A stretch of 64,000 nt of DNA, from the NCBI RefSeq assembly GCF_002915595.1, contig NZ_PQGG01000007.1:248001-312000 (forward strand), in the 5' to 3' direction. Each line of letters starts with the position of its first letter. Within the stretch, counting starts at the first letter, position 1. Origin of the DNA: Zhongshania marina (GTDB taxonomy: Bacteria > Pseudomonadota > Gammaproteobacteria > Pseudomonadales > Spongiibacteraceae). Positions 9,213 through 16,711 of the stretch are shown in pieces. The notes beneath the pieces were generated by a model that worked only from the letters and a program-made list of their open reading frames with translations, did no database searches and was not told where the DNA came from. The translations under genes were made by a program, and so were the position numbers.

Positions 9213-10451
9213 ATGTTAAGTTGGGACGAATTCGACAAAGACGAAGCACCCGCCAAGGCGCCGGCTGCAAAACCCCAAGCACCCAAAACCGCTGAGCCCG
9301 TTATCAGCGCAGCGCTGAACACCATGAACAACGAAGACGGCGTGAGTGTTGCTGATCAAAGCGTACTTGAAAAAGCCAACGCCGCTATCGAACACCTAGA
9401 TGTTGCCGCCGGTTTAGAAGAACTGGAAATGGGCGCTGCGCGCCTGCGTGTAGAAGACAAGCGCATCATCAACTGCCACCTCGACCTTAACCAGCTCGTG
9501 CCATTCAAATACGACTGGGCATGGCAAAAATACCTCGACGGCTGCGCCAACCACTGGATGCCCCAAGAAGTAAACATGACCGCCGACATCGCCATGTGGA
9601 AAAACTCAGAAGGCCTCACCGACGACGAGCGCCGCATCATCATGCGCTCACTGGGTTACTTTTCCACCGCTGACTCGCTAGTTGCCAACAACCTAGTATT
9701 AGCGGTGTATCGCCACATCACCAACCCAGAATGCCGCCAGTACTTATTGCGCCAAGCCTTTGAAGAAGCCATCCACACCCACGCCTACCAATACTGCGTA
9801 GAGTCATTAGGTATGGATGAAGCCGAAGTCTTCAATATGTACCGCGAACTGCCCTCCATCGCTAAAAAAGCGGCGTGGAGCCTGCAGCACACCCAAGCAC
9901 TGGGCGATCCAAACTTCCACACCGGCACCCCAGAAACCGACCAAGAACTACTGCGCAACCTGATCGGCTTCTACGCGGTAACCGAAGGCATCTTCTTCTA
10001 CTGCGGCTTCACCCAAATACTGTCAATGGGCCGCCGCAACAAAATGACCGGCATCGCCGAACAGTTCCAATACATACTCCGCGACGAGTCTATGCACCTG
10101 AACTTCGGCATCGACATGATCAACCAAATCAAACTGGAAAACCCACACCTCTGGAGCGAAAAATTCCAAGGCGAAGTCACCCAAATGATCGTTGAAGGCA
10201 TGCAGCTAGAAATCGAATACGCCCGCGACTCAATGCCGCGCGGCGTACTCGGCATGAACTCAGGCATGATGGAAGAATACCTCCAATTCATCGCCAACCG
10301 CCGCCTAAGCCAACTCGGCTTAAAAGAACAATTCCCCGGCGCGCAAAACCCCTTCCCATGGATGAGCGAAATCATGGATTTGCGTAAAGAGAAAAACTTC
10401 TTTGAGACGCGAGTTATTGAATATCAAACTGGTGGGGCGTTGACTTGGTAA
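9213..10451 (+). CDS. nrdB: Ribonucleoside-diphosphate reductase class Ia, beta subunit
   Basis: 412 residues. It is the diiron-tyrosyl radical subunit that partners NrdA. Helix motifs are recognisable: [17 protein letters not shown] with ligands Glu185 and His188 and the radical Tyr192 in the E-x2-H-x3-Y spacing, then [12 protein letters not shown] and [12 protein letters not shown] with the second Glu/Glu/His set. The C-terminal tail (YQTGGALTW) is the segment that docks on NrdA. The N-terminal 40 residues are Ala/Pro/Lys-rich and not conserved. TGAGG precedes the ATG. Confidence 0.97.
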   Translation: MLSWDEFDKDEAPAKAPAAKPQAPKTAEPVISAALNTMNNEDGVSVADQSVLEKANAAIEHLDVAAGLEELEMGAARLRVEDKRIINCHLDLNQLVPFKYDWAWQKYLDGCANHWMPQEVNMTADIAMWKNSEGLTDDERRIIMRSLGYFSTADSLVANNLVLAVYRHITNPECRQYLLRQAFEEAIHTHAYQYCVESLGMDEAEVFNMYRELPSIAKKAAWSLQHTQALGDPNFHTGTPETDQELLRNLIGFYAVTEGIFFYCGFTQILSMGRRNKMTGIAEQFQYILRDESMHLNFGIDMINQIKLENPHLWSEKFQGEVTQMIVEGMQLEIEYARDSMPRGVLGMNSGMMEEYLQFIANRRLSQLGLKEQFPGAQNPFPWMSEIMDLRKEKNFFETRVIEYQTGGALTW

Positions 10452-10463
10452 TGTAATACCCAA

Positions 10464-10513
10464 TGGAAGTTGACACTAGAGAGTGCACTTTTGACAAAGG
10501 TGAAAAAGTGCAC
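10464..10513. repeat. Inverted repeats 13 bp after nrdB (possible relic of an element end)
   Basis: TGGAAGTTGACA at 10464-10475 recurs as its reverse complement TGTCAACTTCCA at 14598-14609, at the far side of the accessory genes. Just inside lies a perfect 10-bp inverted repeat, GTGCACTTTT (10483-10492) and AAAAGTGCAC (10504-10513). Stacked subterminal repeats of this style occur at ends of some insertion sequences (IS21-like), but no transposase is present. Confidence 0.5.
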
Positions 10514-10818
10514 TGTATTTAAAATCAATGGCTTAAATATTTCTTGCCAAGCGAAAATCGCTAATATTTCAAGCCGACTAAAAATGGACACTGAAAAAAA
10601 ACCTTTACCAAATGTAGAAATCATAATTTTCAATTGGTTACATGTTTAGTGACAGCCTCAGATCAAACTACACTACCCAGCGGGACTATTCAGCCATAGG
10701 AGGACGGTGAAATGCTCTATAAGCTATGAATAGCTCCCCTACAGCCCTCGATATATAACCCTCCCTTATAGCTAAAGATAAGAAACATCAAAAACAATCT
10801 AAGCGAATCAGTCAAAAT

Positions 10819-10836
10819 TGTTGTCATCTGACAACA
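10819..10836. promoter_or_regulatory. 18-bp palindrome upstream of the small gene pair
   Basis: TGTTGTCA-TC-TGACAACA is a perfect inverted repeat ending 33 bp before the ATG at 10870. It could be an operator for autoregulation of the downstream pair. This is inferred from position only. Confidence 0.4.
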
Positions 10837-10869
10837 GAGCCACTACTCTAGTCATCGGACGCACTGCCA

Positions 10870-11136
10870 ATGCCCAATAGACCCAAGCACTCCAAAAAAG
10901 AAATTGAAGAAGCAGTCCAGTTCGCCGAAGCAAATGGTTGGATATATGCGAGCTCAGGCAAGAGCTCTCATGCTTGGGGGTTCCTTTTATGCCCCCATAA
11001 TGACCAAGACTGCCGATGCGGGCAATATTGCAAAAATTCGATATGGAGTACGCCTCGCAGTCCTGAGAATATGGCAAAGAAAATTTGCAAATGGGTAGAA
11101 GGTTGCAAATACGCCAATGGTGAAGACTATGACTGA
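10870..11136 (+). CDS. Small Cys/Trp-rich protein, first gene of an overlapping pair
   Basis: 88 residues. It begins with a basic helix (PKHSKKEIEEAVQFAEANGW), then SSGKSSHAWGFLLCP, a cluster of cysteines (CP-HNDQDCRCGQYC) and IWSTPRSPENMAKKI. The alpha-beta order, with a conserved His-Ala-Trp-Gly stretch, recalls HicA-like mini double-stranded-RNA-binding folds, but I cannot assign a family. The last eight bases (ATGACTGA) overlap the start of the next gene, so the two are translationally coupled. Toxin-antitoxin or regulatory functions are possible and unproven. The ribosome site is weak; an alternative in another frame at 10904 is less likely. Confidence 0.6.
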   Translation: MPNRPKHSKKEIEEAVQFAEANGWIYASSGKSSHAWGFLLCPHNDQDCRCGQYCKNSIWSTPRSPENMAKKICKWVEGCKYANGEDYD

Positions 11137-11698
11137 ATATAACTTCGAACTACATTTTGTTTTACCCGAAGATCGCCCAGACTCGGAAGATCACCTCGAT
11201 GCATTGTTTGAAGCAGGCTGTGATGATGCATTGGTCGGGGCAGGCAAGCTCGGACACATTGCTCTAGATTTCACTCGAGAAGCAAAAAACGCAGAGGAAG
11301 CAATTTTAAGTTCAGTAGAAAACGTTATGAGCGCCATTCCTGATGCCCGACTAATTTCGGCCAGCCCAGACCTTGTAAATTTATCCGATATGCCAAAAGT
11401 AATGGAAAAGTGGGAGGTCGCTCACCTGACCCGCCAAGCAATGCGAAAATATGCATTCGATCAAGTTAAAAAGGTCATGCGGCCGTTCCCAGCCGAAGCA
11501 TTATTTAATGGAACCTCACTTTGGCACATGAACGAAGTAGTGAGCTGGCTTCTAGACAATGGAAAAGTCGACAGACCAGATAGAGCCCAAGAATTACTAG
11601 ATCTTACAAACTCAGCTCGTAAGTTAAATGCTGCACTTGAATACGCTCGCAATAAAGCCCCTGCTTTTGACTCATTCATTAGTAAGGTAGCCCACTAG
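11129..11698 (+). CDS. Unknown protein, second gene of the overlapping pair
   Basis: 189 residues from the ATG at 11129, which overlaps the upstream stop by eight bases. The N-terminal 85 residues (YNFELHFVLPEDRP, LFEAGCDDALVGAG, LDFTREAKNAEEAI) look like a compact alpha-beta domain. Residues from about 95 on are helical, with SLWHMNEVVSWLLDNGK suggesting a DNA-binding or helical-bundle half. This two-part layout would fit an antitoxin or regulator partner to the upstream protein. An in-frame ATG at 11117 is also possible. No catalytic motif is seen. Confidence 0.7.
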   Translation: MTEYNFELHFVLPEDRPDSEDHLDALFEAGCDDALVGAGKLGHIALDFTREAKNAEEAILSSVENVMSAIPDARLISASPDLVNLSDMPKVMEKWEVAHLTRQAMRKYAFDQVKKVMRPFPAEALFNGTSLWHMNEVVSWLLDNGKVDRPDRAQELLDLTNSARKLNAALEYARNKAPAFDSFISKVAH

Positions 11699-11908
11699 AA
11701 AAATCAAACCCAACAACGAGGGTCAGGTCTTTGGTCTTTGGTTTATGATTTAAATCCAAAGATCAGATCATCCTATGGATAACCATGCCCCTCGTCATCA
11801 TGCATTGAATCTTTCAACCTCTAGCGAATGCATAATTACTCCCTGCTTGTTGAAGCCTAGAACTTACCGCAATATACATCTACTAAACTAGCCGCTAAGG
11901 AACAGGCG

Positions 11909-12733
11909 ATGGCTAAACCCACCGTCATGGATGATCTTTTTGCTTTGGGTGCAAAACTTCCTTGGAAACTAAGCCTTGTCCTCGCCATTAGCTCCGCAAT
12001 TGGTTTACACCAACTCTCCCTCATTGATCCGCCTATCGTTACCGGGCCGCAAGACCTATCCAATGTCGTGTTTATACAGGTCGGTAGATTTATCGGGTTG
12101 GTCGGCCAATATCTAGTGCCAGCGGCACTGCTATTTGGAGCCCTTGCGGGTTTCATGCAACGCCGTCGAGGTAAAAACTTACTGACGCAAACCAGATCCC
12201 AATCAAACGGACTCTCCACTCTATCTTGGCAGCAATTTGAACAGCTGGTTGCTGCCATATTCAGGGAGCAGGGTTTTCAGGTAGAAGAGCGCGGCGGGCA
12301 CGGGCCAGATGGTGGTGTAGACCTTGTATTGAAAAAGGGCACAGAGAAATATCTGGTTCAATGCAAGCACTGGCGATCCATCAATGTTGGCGTGCCCGTT
12401 GTGAGAGAACTTTACGGCGCGATGGCAGCCGAGAGTGCCGTTGGCGGCTTTGTAGCAACCACAGGTCAATTTACTGCAGACGCAAAACGCTTTGTTGAAG
12501 GACGTAATATACAGCTCATCGATGGCCAACAAATCAGAAAACAGATGAACAAGAACAATATTGGTCATCGCCATACTCAAGCTAAGTTGACGCCGTTGCG
12601 CCCAGCAATACCCGACTGCCCTTTATGTACTAAGCCCATGGTTAGTCGCGTAGCGAAAAAGGGCGCACATTCAGGGAAGCAGTTCTGGGGGTGCACAAAC
12701 TTTCCAGCTTGCCGAGGCACTCGACCGCTCTAA
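11909..12733 (+). CDS. Membrane-anchored Mrr-type restriction endonuclease with zinc-finger tail
   Basis: 274 residues in three parts. Residues 15-85 hold two hydrophobic segments (KLSLVLAISSAIGL and FIGLVGQYLVPAALLFGALAGF). Residues about 108-215 are an Mrr-like PD-(D/E)XK domain: SWQQFEQLVAAIFREQGF, then GPDGGVDLVL and YLVQCKHW, supplying the Asp and Q-x-K catalytic positions. The last 45 residues (CPLCTKPM ... FWGCTNFPACRG) form a topoisomerase-type four-cysteine zinc ribbon. Mrr proteins cleave modified or foreign DNA; this one would act at the inner membrane. GGAACAGGCG precedes the ATG. It sits among toxin-antitoxin-like genes. Confidence 0.88.
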   Translation: MAKPTVMDDLFALGAKLPWKLSLVLAISSAIGLHQLSLIDPPIVTGPQDLSNVVFIQVGRFIGLVGQYLVPAALLFGALAGFMQRRRGKNLLTQTRSQSNGLSTLSWQQFEQLVAAIFREQGFQVEERGGHGPDGGVDLVLKKGTEKYLVQCKHWRSINVGVPVVRELYGAMAAESAVGGFVATTGQFTADAKRFVEGRNIQLIDGQQIRKQMNKNNIGHRHTQAKLTPLRPAIPDCPLCTKPMVSRVAKKGAHSGKQFWGCTNFPACRGTRPL

Positions 12734-12837
12734 CCTCACTAGTAAATACTTCCCAAAAGAGGATTAGCTCAGCTTTTATTCAAAGCATGAAGCCAATCCC
12801 AGAAGATAGATGATTCTTGCCCCCACTGCGTATAAGT

Positions 12838-12896
12838 TATACTATATTAGTACAAAAATCACATTTAACCCATTTTGTTGTACTATTATACTACAT
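12838..12896. promoter_or_regulatory. Candidate HipB operator with repeated TACTA half-sites
   Basis: Four TACTA/TAGTA pentamers occur in two clusters just upstream of hipB: TACTA at 12840 with inverted TAGTA at 12848, then TACTA at 12881 and 12889. HipB-type antitoxins repress their own promoters through such repeated sites. The last copy abuts the ATG at 12895. Confidence 0.5.
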
Positions 12897-13137
12897 GACA
12901 AATGAGCTACCCGAACTTGGAAAACGCTTGAGCGCCGCTCGCAAAGAGCGCTTCCCCAAAGATGGCGTACGCGGTTTTGCGCCTCGTATTGGTGTAAGCG
13001 TGTCAACGCTCGTCAAGATGGAGCAAGGTAAACTGTCAGTGTCACTAGGCAACTACCATGAAGCCGCTAGAGTGTTGGGCCTAGAGAATCAGTTTGACCT
13101 ATTATTCGTTATCCCGAAGTCCTTATTCGATGACTGA
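12895..13137 (+). CDS. hipB: HipB-like helix-turn-helix antitoxin
   Basis: 80 residues of XRE/Cro type: ELGKRLSAARKERFP, then APRIGVSVSTLVKMEQGK as the recognition helix-turn-helix, and LGNYHEAARVLGL. HipB binds and neutralises HipA and represses the operon. The ATG at 12895 begins the conserved region; an upstream in-frame ATG at 12817 would run through the operator repeats. Its end overlaps hipA by eight bases. Confidence 0.85.
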   Translation: MTNELPELGKRLSAARKERFPKDGVRGFAPRIGVSVSTLVKMEQGKLSVSLGNYHEAARVLGLENQFDLLFVIPKSLFDD

Positions 13138-14365
13138 CAAAGCTCGCTATGCACTACATATAGACCTGCCGAGCACTGGGCGAACTCAGGCCGCCGACGT
13201 TGTGATCTTGGAAGATCGCGGTCATGTTAATCAAGTTGGTTTTCGATATCGTCCTGAATACCTTGAACTGCCCGGCGCCATCGCCATTGATCCAATTTCC
13301 TTACCGTTGTCACCCAAAGAACTCGCGATAGAATGTCGTGGCGGCATACCCGCATTTCTTGATGATTATTTACCAGATGCCTGGGGACGCCGTGTATTGA
13401 GTTACGCGGTGCTAAAGCAAACCGGCGAAAAGATGAATGCCAACAGCGCTATTGCCTGCTTAAACGCCTTACGGCGGAGCCGAATTGGAGCACTGGAACT
13501 CACCACAATTAACGAGCAGCCGCTTTACCAACTAGGCATCGCTTGGGAGGAGCTTGCTCAAACAGAAAAAATTGCCCACCAAATCGACACCTTGTCATTC
13601 GAGGAAATCCCACACGAATCGCTCGATTTAATTTATCTCGCTAACGAAGGATCAGGAGCTGGCGGTGCCCGCCCAAAATCACTGGTCTATCGTGGTAACG
13701 AAGCTTTTCTTGCCAAATTTAACCGACTTGGAAGTGATCAATTCAACGTTGCCCGCGTTGAGCTAGCCTGTCTTAAGATGGCTAAAGCGGCGGGACTTAA
13801 GGTGTATAACGGCGAACTGGTCGAGGATCTTACAGGCCGCGATGCGCTATTGCTGGAACGCTTTGATATTTCCGGATCCCATCGGCGCCACCTTATTTCT
13901 ATCAACGGCTTGCGCAAGGACGCTTACCAGCGAGACGACGCGGGTGTATTTCGTTATGACGACATCCATAAATTACTGCAATCACACAGCACGCATTTTT
14001 GTGAGGATGCGGAACAGTTGTTACGACAAATGTTATTCAATCGAGCGATCAATAATACCGACGACCACGAACGAAATTTTTCGATGATTAATGACGGCAG
14101 TGGCTACCGCTTATCTCCCGCATACGATTTAGTGCCCAGCTTAACAACTGGGGCTTATCATGTTGCCGGCTATCAATACTCGCCATATCCACCAAAGCCC
14201 AGCGAGATCATTAATCAAGGTAAGGTATTCGGCTTAGACAAAACCACAGTTAAAAACATAGCTGAACAGGTTGTGGATGCTATTCAGCAATGGGAAGATT
14301 TCGCAGCAGAGTGCAAAGTCAGCGATTCAGATTGCAGCGCAATAAAGCGTCTACTTTCGATATAA
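13130..14365 (+). CDS. hipA: HipA-like serine/threonine kinase toxin
   Basis: 411 residues, close to HipA of E. coli. The N-terminal subdomain covers about 1-120 and the kinase core follows, with the Gly/Ser-rich loop EGSGAGGARPKS (173-184), ATP-binding Lys in FLAKFN (196), the catalytic NNTDDHERN (308-316) and a metal-binding Asp in SPAYDLVPS (333). HipA of E. coli phosphorylates glutamyl-tRNA synthetase and causes growth arrest; the target here is not known. All key residues look intact. Its start overlaps hipB (ATGACTGA), as in the small pair upstream. Confidence 0.93.
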   Translation: MTDKARYALHIDLPSTGRTQAADVVILEDRGHVNQVGFRYRPEYLELPGAIAIDPISLPLSPKELAIECRGGIPAFLDDYLPDAWGRRVLSYAVLKQTGEKMNANSAIACLNALRRSRIGALELTTINEQPLYQLGIAWEELAQTEKIAHQIDTLSFEEIPHESLDLIYLANEGSGAGGARPKSLVYRGNEAFLAKFNRLGSDQFNVARVELACLKMAKAAGLKVYNGELVEDLTGRDALLLERFDISGSHRRHLISINGLRKDAYQRDDAGVFRYDDIHKLLQSHSTHFCEDAEQLLRQMLFNRAINNTDDHERNFSMINDGSGYRLSPAYDLVPSLTTGAYHVAGYQYSPYPPKPSEIINQGKVFGLDKTTVKNIAEQVVDAIQQWEDFAAECKVSDSDCSAIKRLLSI

Positions 14366-14597
14366 AATATATCCACTACTTTGACGCCGCTCAGCAGTTT
14401 CCCCATTTTCGCTTAATGCCTTGGGGGCCAATAGGGCTTGCAGCTGACGGATCATAGCCAGCTTCAGAACTGACAAAAAGTTATATTTAACAATATGTTA
14501 GCAAAGAGATTGCTTTTCAAGTGTCATAAATAGTGATTTTAGCTTGGCAATAAACCGCTAACTGATTGATTTTGTTAGCACAGAGCAAGACGTCAAT

Positions 14598-14645
14598 TGT
14601 CAACTTCCACCATCGGCAATTCTCAATAGAGAGCGACTTTTCGCC
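14598..14645. repeat. Right-hand repeats bounding the accessory segment
   Basis: TGTCAACTTCCA (14598-14609) is the reverse complement of 10464-10475. About 15 bp further, CAATAGAGAGCGACTTTT resembles CACTAGAGAGTGCACTTTT at 10474-10492 in direct orientation. Together they mark both sides of the four-kilobase accessory block. Whether they are recombination sites or relics of insertion sequences cannot be told. Confidence 0.45.
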
Positions 14646-14656
14646 ACTTAATGAAA

Positions 14657-14681
14657 TCCCGGCCTACCTACAGGCCAGGGA
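14657..14681. other. Bulged hairpin TCCCGGCCT / AGGCCAGGGA
   Basis: The arms TCCC-GGCCT and AGGCC-(A)-GGGA enclose a six-base loop and are followed by a T-rich stretch some 14 bases on. It may be a weak terminator for transcripts leaving the accessory segment. Confidence 0.35.
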
Positions 14682-14919
14682 CTTCTTAAAATATCTTTTT
14701 CCAAAGTCAGAAATACAACTACCTCTCTTCGATATTCTTTAGCCACAGCTTCTCCTACCTCATTAAAAATACTTACATAACCCAAGTGCTCTCACAAAGA
14801 TACGCCTTCACGCCCAACCTAGATTACTCTCCCCATATAGTTTACTGACTTATAGTGGCGATAGAGTAGATGGTATATATTAGGACCATAAAGTGCGCTT
14901 AAGGGAGTAACCCAGAAAA

Positions 14920-15792
14920 ATGAAAAACCTCATTGTATTAGCAGACACACATGGTGGAAAAAATACGGCACTGAAACGAGCGCTACAGATTCAAAGTCGG
15001 ACAGGCGCCCATATCACCTTATTCGGATTTTGTTACACATCAAGCAACAATAGTGAAACATCAGAAAATGCCGACAAGGTAAAAGCACTGCTAATGGAAA
15101 AACGAGCTGCAGAGCTAAATGCACTGATAGCTGATTTCGACGCTTCAGCTGACGACATCACAGCGGAAGTAGTCTGGAGCAAAGACATAGCCGGAGAGTT
15201 GCTGGCGCGGAGAATCGCCGATAGTGCAGACTTGATTGTAAAGTCTGCACACAAAACAGGGTCATGGTTCCACACCTCAACTGACTGGCAGCTCATTCGC
15301 GAGTCAAAGATCCCTCTTATGATTACCGCAGGAAAAACCTGGAAAAAGAAATCACGAATACTCGCGACAATCGACTTTGCAAGCACAGAAAAAACCAAAC
15401 AGCGACTTAACGATAAGATTATTGCGAACGCAAAAGCACTTGTCGGGCCATTAGGTGACAATAGCATTCACATTGCATTTGCCCTTACCGCACCACAAGC
15501 ATTGATTGACTTAGATCTAATAGACGCGAAAAAATACCTTGCCGAAAAGCGAAAAAGCTTACAAGCCGTAGTGGATCAATTCTGCGAAAAACACGGTATC
15601 AGCAAAGAAAACGTTCACATAAAGCAAGGTGAACCCGAGCGAGTTATCCCTAGTATTGCCAATGACCTTAAAGCAGATCTCACCATTGTTGGCACCATAG
15701 GCAGAAAAGGGCTAAAAGGGAAATTAATAGGGAATACAGCTGAAGGAATACTAGGCCGTCTGTATACCGATATCCTTACAATAAGACCTTGA
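14920..15792 (+). CDS. Tandem universal stress protein (UspE-like)
   Basis: 290 residues with two Usp folds. The first is about 1-140 (LIVLADTHGGKNTALKRAL at its start). The second is about 145-290 (RILATIDFAS, ending ADLTIVGTIGRKGLKGKLIGNTAEGIL), whose G-x2-G-x9-G pattern is the ATP-binding signature of the UspA class. The first domain lacks an equally good Gly motif. Cytoplasmic and probably stress-induced. A clear AAGGGAG site lies upstream. Expression as a single gene is likely. Confidence 0.9.
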   Translation: MKNLIVLADTHGGKNTALKRALQIQSRTGAHITLFGFCYTSSNNSETSENADKVKALLMEKRAAELNALIADFDASADDITAEVVWSKDIAGELLARRIADSADLIVKSAHKTGSWFHTSTDWQLIRESKIPLMITAGKTWKKKSRILATIDFASTEKTKQRLNDKIIANAKALVGPLGDNSIHIAFALTAPQALIDLDLIDAKKYLAEKRKSLQAVVDQFCEKHGISKENVHIKQGEPERVIPSIANDLKADLTIVGTIGRKGLKGKLIGNTAEGILGRLYTDILTIRP

Positions 15793-15981
15793 TTCGACGT
15801 ACTTACCAAATATTTAGTATCAAACACAGCCGCAACGTCGCGCAAGTACGGCGTTGCCTTCAAATACCGCCCAGTTTATAAATATCAAATGTATGTTTTG
15901 AATAAGACATACATCAGCTCAACTTATTTGAGCGGAAAAGCTTAAAAGAGATACTAAAGCCATCCCCATATAGGCACAAGA

Positions 15982-16009
15982 AAAGTGAGCCTCAAATGAG
16001 GTTCGCTTT
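15982..16009. terminator. Bidirectional terminator between the stress protein and exported-protein genes
   Basis: A 12-bp stem with two G-T pairs (AAAGTGAGCCTC / GAGGTTCGCTTT) and an AAAT loop lies between convergent genes. On the reverse strand it is followed by TTTTCTTG. It probably ends the 16052-16420 transcript. Confidence 0.6.
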
Positions 16010-16051
16010 ATGAACTTTAACTATGGAACGGCAGTGGGTTCTACGGACGGT

Positions 16052-16420
16052 TTACTCAAAGCCAGGTAAGCCACCTAAGCTCGGCAACGTATCGAAGCCT
16101 GACATGCCATCCATGCCGAGAAGGTCACCGAGCAAAGGTAGGCTACCCAATGCCAGCAGCGACTTAATATCAAGCATTTGCTCCAGCGATAGCAGAGGCT
16201 CTATATCGGGCAATGCTTTCGCACCCAGTAAATCCACATAGCCAATACTTTGATCCAGCTCAGCAAGTACTGGTAGCTTGGCAAGAACGCCAATCGGTGG
16301 ATCGCCAATCACAGGTAAGGTACGCACAATAGGTACGTTTAATTGCGCAAACGCTCCGTCGCTCAATATTGCGCAGCAAAGCCCGAGGCTTAAAATAATT
16401 TTATTTCCACTTTTTCTCAT
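16052..16420 (-). CDS. Small exported protein, Leu/Pro/Gly-rich, unknown
   Basis: 122 residues. A classical signal peptide (MRKSGNKIILSLGLCCAILS, cleavage after AFA near residue 25) is followed by a low-complexity mature part with recurring LP and LL pairs (LPVIGDPPIGVLAKLPVLAEL, LPLLGDLLGMDGM, LPSLGGLPG). There are no transmembrane segments after the signal and no cysteine in the mature part. The start has an excellent AAGGAGAAC site. I do not recognise a family; a periplasmic or surface role is inferred from the signal peptide only. Confidence 0.8.
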   Translation of the reverse strand: MRKSGNKIILSLGLCCAILSDGAFAQLNVPIVRTLPVIGDPPIGVLAKLPVLAELDQSIGYVDLLGAKALPDIEPLLSLEQMLDIKSLLALGSLPLLGDLLGMDGMSGFDTLPSLGGLPGFE

Positions 16421-16711
16421 TATTGTTCTCCTTCTTTTAAATTTAAATCTACAGCTTTATAAGCGTCGAGGTGCAGAAAAAATATCCAGCCACCTCTTAA
16501 ACACGAAAGCCCGAACACCCTTTATTGCCAACACCGATACTAGAAAAACTAGGACTGCCGCGCTTTTCACTGGGCGCAGACTTGTTATCTTTTTGCGCAA
16601 ATCGTCATCAATTTACGTCAATATCCGCACACAACGCTGAATGCGGACGCCTTCCTTATTATTTGAATAGTGTGTTTGATAAATTGGGAAATCACCCGAG
16701 CAATAGCGCGG

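Larger units (their letters stand above)
10452..10869. other. AT-rich non-coding stretch at the left edge of the accessory segment
   Basis: About 420 bp without a credible gene. It holds the inverted repeats listed at 10464-10513 and a strong AGGAGG site before a five-codon open frame (MLYKL, ATG at 10712), probably a relic. An 18-bp palindrome near the right end is listed separately. Confidence 0.5.
14366..14919. other. Non-coding stretch right of hipA
   Basis: About 550 bp without a credible gene. It contains the right-hand repeat (14598-14645), a bulged hairpin (14657-14681), and the upstream region of the stress protein, whose AAGGGAG ribosome site is at 14901. No promoter element stands out clearly. 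Confidence 0.5.

Noticed and set aside
10424-10633. 69-codon reverse frame after nrdB
   Set aside because: It overlaps the nrdB end and the inverted repeats, has no ribosome site and no recognisable protein features.
10464-14645. The accessory segment as one intact transposon
   Set aside because: No transposase or integrase is present, and the boundary repeats are short and read as outward-facing ends, so only relics or recombination sites can be claimed.
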